Shown one piece after another: positions 60,177 to 64,000 of a stretch of DNA of 64,000 nucleotides. Positions within the stretch are counted from its first letter, which is position 1, and every line of letters begins with the position of its first letter. The position numbers were made by a program, and so were the translations under genes. Under the pieces are notes generated by a model, which searched no databases, had not been told where the DNA came from, and worked only from the letters and a program-made list of their open reading frames with translations. This DNA is from an uncultured Bacteroides sp. (lineage in GTDB: Bacteria; Bacteroidota; Bacteroidia; Bacteroidales; Bacteroidaceae), in the NCBI GenBank assembly GCA_958453305.1, contig CAUDXH010000006.1:1-64000 (forward strand). Direction: 5' to 3'.

Positions 60177-62567
60177 ATGATGAATTTAGCTGAAATCTGT
60201 ATTATCAAACGTGACGGAAAGCGGGAAGACTTTTCGCCAAGCAAAATCGCCAATGCCATCGGCAAAGCTTTTGAGGCTACCGGAATGACCGATCAGACAG
60301 AGGTTATTGAAAATATCACCCGACAGGTTATCAATCACATCGAAAAGCCAACCATCGGGGTGGAGGAAATACAAGACCTCGTGGAAACGGAACTGATGAA
60401 AGTACAACCGGAAGTTGCAAAAAAGTATATCATCTACCGGCAATGGAGAAACACGGAACGCGAACGCAAAACACAAATCAAACATATCATGGATGGCATC
60501 GTGGCGATTGACAAAAACGATGTCAACCTCAGTAATGCCAACATGTCAAGTCATACGCCTGCCGGACAGATGATGACTTTCGCTTCTGAAATAACCAAGG
60601 ATTATACTTATAAATATTTGCTGCCCAAAAAGTATGCGGAAGCGCATCAGTTGGGTGATATCCATATTCACGACTTGGATTATTATCCAACCAAGACCAC
60701 CACTTGTATCCAATATGATTTAAATGACTTGTTTGAACGGGGATTCCACACGAAAAACGGAAGCATCCGTACACCTCAGTCTATCCAAAGCTATGCTACA
60801 CTGGCTACCATTATCTTCCAGACCAACCAAAACGAACAGCATGGCGGTCAGGCTATTCCGGCATTCGACTTCTTTATGGCAAAAGGAGTTTTGAAAACGT
60901 TTCAGAAATCGGTTTCCTCAACCCTTTCTTTCTTATTGGAAATAAAAGGCATAGACATGGACGACAAGCAACTGCTTGGCTTAATAAGAAAGGAACTGGC
61001 ATCTATCCGCCCGGACGAAACTTCTAAAAAGAACCTTTTAGAGGATTTGCAACAGCTTTCAATAGTCTTAACTGACGATGAACTTTCACATATCTTACAT
61101 AAGGCTTATAACCAAACCCGGAAAGAAACGCATCAGGCTATGGAAGGATTCATTCATAATCTGAACACCATGCATTCACGGGGAGGAAACCAGGTGGTAT
61201 TCAGCTCCATCAACTATGGAACAGACACCTCTGCCGAAGGACGTATGGTGATTGAAGAACTCTTGAAAGCTACCATTGAAGGATTAGGCTCAAGAGGAGA
61301 AGTGCCTGTGTTCCCGATTCAAATCTTTAAAATAAAAGACGGAGTTTCGTATTCGGAAGCCGACTATCAAGCCGCCATGAATCATTTCGATGATGCCATG
61401 GAGGGCAAAATCACTTTTGAAGCACCCAACTTCGACTTATTTCTGCAAGCCTGCCGTACTACAGCCAAAGCACTTTTCCCAAACTTCATGTTTTTAGACA
61501 CCCCCTTTAACACACATGAGAAATGGGATGCAAACGACCCTCAGCGTTACCGCTATGAGCTAGCTACCATGGGCTGCCGTACCCGTGTTTTTGAAAATCT
61601 GAACGGTGAAAAAACCTCGTTAGGGAGAGGTAACCTGTCGTTTACCACCATGAACCTTCCGCGCTTAGCCATCGAAGCCCGCATCAAAGCCGAAAGTCTT
61701 ACAGAGGGAAATAATCCAAATGCCATTGAGCAACAGGCAAAAGAAATTTTCCTGCAGTCTGTTCATGACATGGCAGTCCTTATAGCCGAACAGCTTTATA
61801 CCCGCTATCAGTACCAGCGCACGGCTTTGGCACGCCAGTTCCCGTTTATGATGGGAAATAATGTATGGAAAGGCGGAGGAGCACTCAGTCCAAACGACGA
61901 AGTGGGCGATATATTAAAACAGGGAACCTTGGGCATCGGGTTCATCGGAGGACATAATGCCATGGTAGCTCTTTACGGACAAGGGCACGGACACAGCCGC
62001 AAGTCATGGGATACACTATATGAAGCCGTGGAGGAAATGAACAAGGTTGCCGATGAATATAAGGAAAAATATCATCTGAACTATTCTGTTTTAGCAACGC
62101 CGGCAGAAGGGCTCTCAGGAAGATTTACCCGAATGGACAAACGTAAATATGGAATTATAAAAGGGGTAAACGACCGCGATTATTATATCAACTCATTCCA
62201 TGTAGACGTAAAAGAACCCATCAGCATCATGGAAAAGATAAAATGCGAAGCTCCTTTCCATGCTTTAACACGAGGTGGACATATTACTTATGTAGAGCTG
62301 GACGGTGAAGCACAGAAAAACGTGCGTTCCATTGCCAAGATAGTTAAAGTGATGCATGACGAAGGTATCGGATACGGCTCTATCAACCATCCGGTAGATA
62401 CTTGTCACAACTGCGGATATAAAGGAGTAATCTATGATAAATGTCCGATATGCCGCAGCGAAAACATTCTCCGCATGCGACGCATTACCGGATATTTAAC
62501 CGGCGACCTGAATAGTTGGAATTCGGCTAAGCGGGCTGAAGAGCATGACCGGGTAAAACATAACTAA
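60177..62567 (+). CDS. nrdD: anaerobic ribonucleoside-triphosphate reductase
   Basis: Class III ribonucleotide reductase; makes dNTPs from NTPs with a glycyl radical under anaerobic conditions. The 796-residue protein has an N-terminal ATP-cone (about 4-95), the long catalytic barrel and a C-terminal zinc site (Cys743, Cys746, Cys756, Cys759) followed by the glycyl-radical loop RITGYL with the radical Gly near 772. Second in-frame ATG at 60180 is possible. Controlled by the cobalamin riboswitch upstream and 18 nt ahead of its activase gene nrdG. Confidence 0.96.
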   Translation: MMNLAEICIIKRDGKREDFSPSKIANAIGKAFEATGMTDQTEVIENITRQVINHIEKPTIGVEEIQDLVETELMKVQPEVAKKYIIYRQWRNTERERKTQIKHIMDGIVAIDKNDVNLSNANMSSHTPAGQMMTFASEITKDYTYKYLLPKKYAEAHQLGDIHIHDLDYYPTKTTTCIQYDLNDLFERGFHTKNGSIRTPQSIQSYATLATIIFQTNQNEQHGGQAIPAFDFFMAKGVLKTFQKSVSSTLSFLLEIKGIDMDDKQLLGLIRKELASIRPDETSKKNLLEDLQQLSIVLTDDELSHILHKAYNQTRKETHQAMEGFIHNLNTMHSRGGNQVVFSSINYGTDTSAEGRMVIEELLKATIEGLGSRGEVPVFPIQIFKIKDGVSYSEADYQAAMNHFDDAMEGKITFEAPNFDLFLQACRTTAKALFPNFMFLDTPFNTHEKWDANDPQRYRYELATMGCRTRVFENLNGEKTSLGRGNLSFTTMNLPRLAIEARIKAESLTEGNNPNAIEQQAKEIFLQSVHDMAVLIAEQLYTRYQYQRTALARQFPFMMGNNVWKGGGALSPNDEVGDILKQGTLGIGFIGGHNAMVALYGQGHGHSRKSWDTLYEAVEEMNKVADEYKEKYHLNYSVLATPAEGLSGRFTRMDKRKYGIIKGVNDRDYYINSFHVDVKEPISIMEKIKCEAPFHALTRGGHITYVELDGEAQKNVRSIAKIVKVMHDEGIGYGSINHPVDTCHNCGYKGVIYDKCPICRSENILRMRRITGYLTGDLNSWNSAKRAEEHDRVKHN

Positions 62568-62585
62568 ACGTACCGCCAGACATAC

Positions 62586-63059
62586 ATGTTACATTATTTA
62601 TATACGTATCCGGAAACCATTGTCGATGGTGACGGCATCCGCTATTCCATTTACTTGGCAGGATGCAGCCACCATTGCAAAGGTTGCCACAACCCCGAAT
62701 CGTGGAACCCTCATGCCGGGCATCCGCTTACCACGGACGTGCTAAACCGTTTTATTGCGGAAATCAATGCCAACCCGCTATTAGATGGTGTCACCTTTTC
62801 CGGAGGAGACCCGTTTTATAATCCGGAAGAATTTCTGCCGGTACTAAAGCAAATAAAGGAACAAACCGGAATGAATATCTGGTGCTATACCGGATACACG
62901 TATGAGGAGCTGACAAAAGACTTGAAGCGGTGTAAACTGCTCGCATATATTGACGTATTAGTAGACGGTAAGTTCATGCAAGAGCTCTATTCCCCCCATC
63001 TGGAGTTCAGAGGAAGCAGCAATCAACGCATTGTCAACATAAGGGAAATTAACACTTAA
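62586..63059 (+). CDS. nrdG: anaerobic ribonucleotide reductase activating protein
   Basis: A 157-residue radical-SAM activase that installs the glycyl radical in NrdD. The [4Fe-4S] motif CX3CX2C is CSHHCKGC at 27-34; the GGDPF motif near 74-78 helps bind SAM. Directly after nrdD, so under the same riboswitch. No terminator was seen right after it; the next structure is the long hairpin at 63100-63203. Confidence 0.95.
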   Translation: MLHYLYTYPETIVDGDGIRYSIYLAGCSHHCKGCHNPESWNPHAGHPLTTDVLNRFIAEINANPLLDGVTFSGGDPFYNPEEFLPVLKQIKEQTGMNIWCYTGYTYEELTKDLKRCKLLAYIDVLVDGKFMQELYSPHLEFRGSSNQRIVNIREINT

Positions 63060-63099
63060 GCTCATATGAAGCATTTTTAGTTAACAAAAACACAAGTTC

Positions 63100-63203
63100 A
63101 AACAGACCGTTTTTATGTTGTAGCGCATGTTTCTGCTTTTATATCCCCCCTCAAGCGGCTCAGCAGGCGCATTCTTGACATAAATCATGAAAACGGTCTG
63201 TTT
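63100..63203. repeat. 14-bp perfect inverted repeat framing a structured 104-nt segment
   Basis: AAACAGACCGTTTT (63100-63113) is matched by its exact complement at 63190-63203. Inside are further complementary pieces (GCGC and CTGC near 63123-63137 with GCAG and GCGC near 63160-63172). It could be the nrdDG transcript end, although no T-run follows, or a small mobile-type inverted-repeat element. Confidence 0.6.
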
Positions 63204-63226
63204 AATAAAAAACAGATATCAAAGTA

Positions 63227-63256
63227 TTGCCAAATAACAGAAAATGCATACCTTTG
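63227..63256 (+). promoter_or_regulatory. consensus promoter of the candidate non-coding RNA
   Basis: TTG (63227-63229), 19-bp spacer, TACCTTTG (63249-63256): a consensus Bacteroidota promoter. No start codon of a credible gene lies within 400 nt downstream. Confidence 0.7.
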
Positions 63257-63562
63257 TATCGTGGTTGTGAAACCAAGATATAATTAAGACACAAAAAGGT
63301 ATTAGACTTATATTAAGATTAAGGTAATTACAAGGTATTAGATTAAATTAAGGTATTAGATTTATTATTAGTTTTACAAAGGTATTAGATTAAAAGGTAA
63401 AAGTTTTCAGGAATAGGTTTGAAATAGGTTAATAAAAACTTCAGGTAAAAAAAAGATTAGGATAACAAAACCTCATTCGAATCTACAAGATGCAAAGAAC
63501 CCTTAAATGGGGGGTTCTTTAGGAAGACAGCGGGTGTTCAGACAGAGCATACGCTTTTTTTA
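63257..63562 (+). ncRNA. candidate non-coding RNA or long leader with AAGGTATTAGATTA repeats
   Basis: Downstream of a consensus promoter, the motif AAGGTATTAGAYTWA occurs four times (from 63296, 63332, 63350 and 63379). Then follow a hairpin AAAGAACCC/GGGTTCTTT (63494-63520) and an imperfect GC-rich stem ending in seven T residues (63529-63561), which looks like an intrinsic terminator. A free RNA of about 300 nt is the simplest reading; it could also be the leader of the lipoprotein gene at 63689. Confidence 0.4.
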
Positions 63563-63688
63563 TTTTCATCCCCTATCTCTCTCTCATGAAAAAAGAAATA
63601 CCGGTTTCGTTCTGATTTAATCGGCAGAAATCAACATTACTTCTGTTTTTTTACTAACTTCGCAACAAGACAAACAGATAAATGCCCT

Positions 63689-64000
63689 ATGAAACTAAAC
63701 AAGTTAATTGCTCTGCCTCTCTTTATGGCGCTGTTCAGTTGCAACAGCGATGAAAAAAAAGCAGAAGAACTATTCCAGCGCGCAGAATCTTCTTTCGCAA
63801 CAGGTGATTACAGTCTGGCCAAGCTACAGATTGACAGTATCCGCACCCTTTATCCCAAAGCCTTCGAGATAAGAAAAGCCGGTATCAAACTTATGCAGCA
63901 GGTAGACTTGCAGGAACAACAAAAAACACTGGTCTATTTAGACAGCATAATGACTATCAAGCAAGCAGCACTTGACTCTATCAAAGGAAACTTTGTACTT
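63689..64000 (+). CDS. lipoprotein, partial at window edge
   Basis: The first 104 codons of a gene cut by the window end. Signal sequence MKLNKLIALPLFMALFSC with lipobox Cys18, then an acidic/basic helical sequence (KKAEELFQRAESSFATGDY; LAKLQIDSIRTLYP) that looks like a TPR-like or coiled-coil start. No specific family assigned. A variant -7 box (TAACTTCG) lies about 35 nt upstream of the ATG. Confidence 0.75.
   Translation, partial: MKLNKLIALPLFMALFSCNSDEKKAEELFQRAESSFATGDYSLAKLQIDSIRTLYPKAFEIRKAGIKLMQQVDLQEQQKTLVYLDSIMTIKQAALDSIKGNFVL

Overview
The window reads as a chromosomal segment of a gut Bacteroidales bacterium (Bacteroides/Phocaeicola-like). Grounds: promoters of the Bacteroidota type (TAnnTTTG -7 boxes), no clear Shine-Dalgarno sites, TonB-dependent receptors, fimbrillin-type surface lipoproteins, a GH92/GH130 mannose-processing set and Bacteroidota gene orders such as the three parvulin isomerases followed by an OstA-like gene and mutL. 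No phage, insertion sequence, CRISPR array or rRNA operon was seen. One tRNA gene (tRNA-Pro, GGG) is present. The left end is non-coding and the right end cuts a lipoprotein gene.

Layout. 0.7-5.1 kb: beta-carbonic anhydrase, a stand-alone AICAR formyltransferase, two small outer-membrane barrels, a tiny basic protein and a B3/B4 tRNA-binding-domain protein. 5.3-13.6 kb: an amino-acid permease, then a compact cysQ - SLC13 permease - cysC - cysD - cysN - sulfotransferase run that makes and uses PAPS. No sulfite or PAPS reductase gene lies here, so this looks like a sulfonation cassette rather than cysteine synthesis. 13.9-18.9 kb: an LpxH-like phosphoesterase with a GT28-like glycosyltransferase, then polyphosphate kinase and Ppx/GppA. 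19.0-23.8 kb (minus): MFS transporter, GH130 phosphorylase and GH92 mannosidase, a set expected to handle N-glycan mannose cores. 24.3-31 kb: tRNA-Pro, aroB, a small membrane protein, a large outer-membrane barrel and guaB. 31-38.5 kb: envelope-biogenesis run (three parvulin-type proteins, OstA-like) ending in mutL.

38.6-47.9 kb (minus) is the most unusual block: a surface locus with a fimbrillin-DNA/RNA nuclease fusion, a fimbrillin/cleaved-adhesin lipoprotein, a TonB-dependent receptor without SusD, a DUF5689-like lipoprotein and a secreted EEP-type nuclease. I read it as a candidate system for cutting, binding and possibly importing extracellular nucleic acid. 48.2-57.5 kb holds a CorC/CNNM-type protein, a second SLC13 carrier, aroA, a metal ABC permease, malate dehydrogenase and a TonB-C lipoprotein pair. 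58.3-63.1 kb holds the CCA-adding enzyme and the anaerobic ribonucleotide reductase nrdD-nrdG behind a clear cobalamin riboswitch.

The intergenic DNA is rich in structure. Two 8-bp tandem arrays (22 and 21 units of AACTTAAR type) lie in inverted orientation directly upstream of the metal permease and mdh. A dispersed TTGACnAGGCTTnAG repeat sits at several gene ends. An intrinsic terminator stands just before the GH92 start codon. Downstream of nrdG is a repeat-rich non-coding transcript candidate with a consensus promoter and a terminator-like end.
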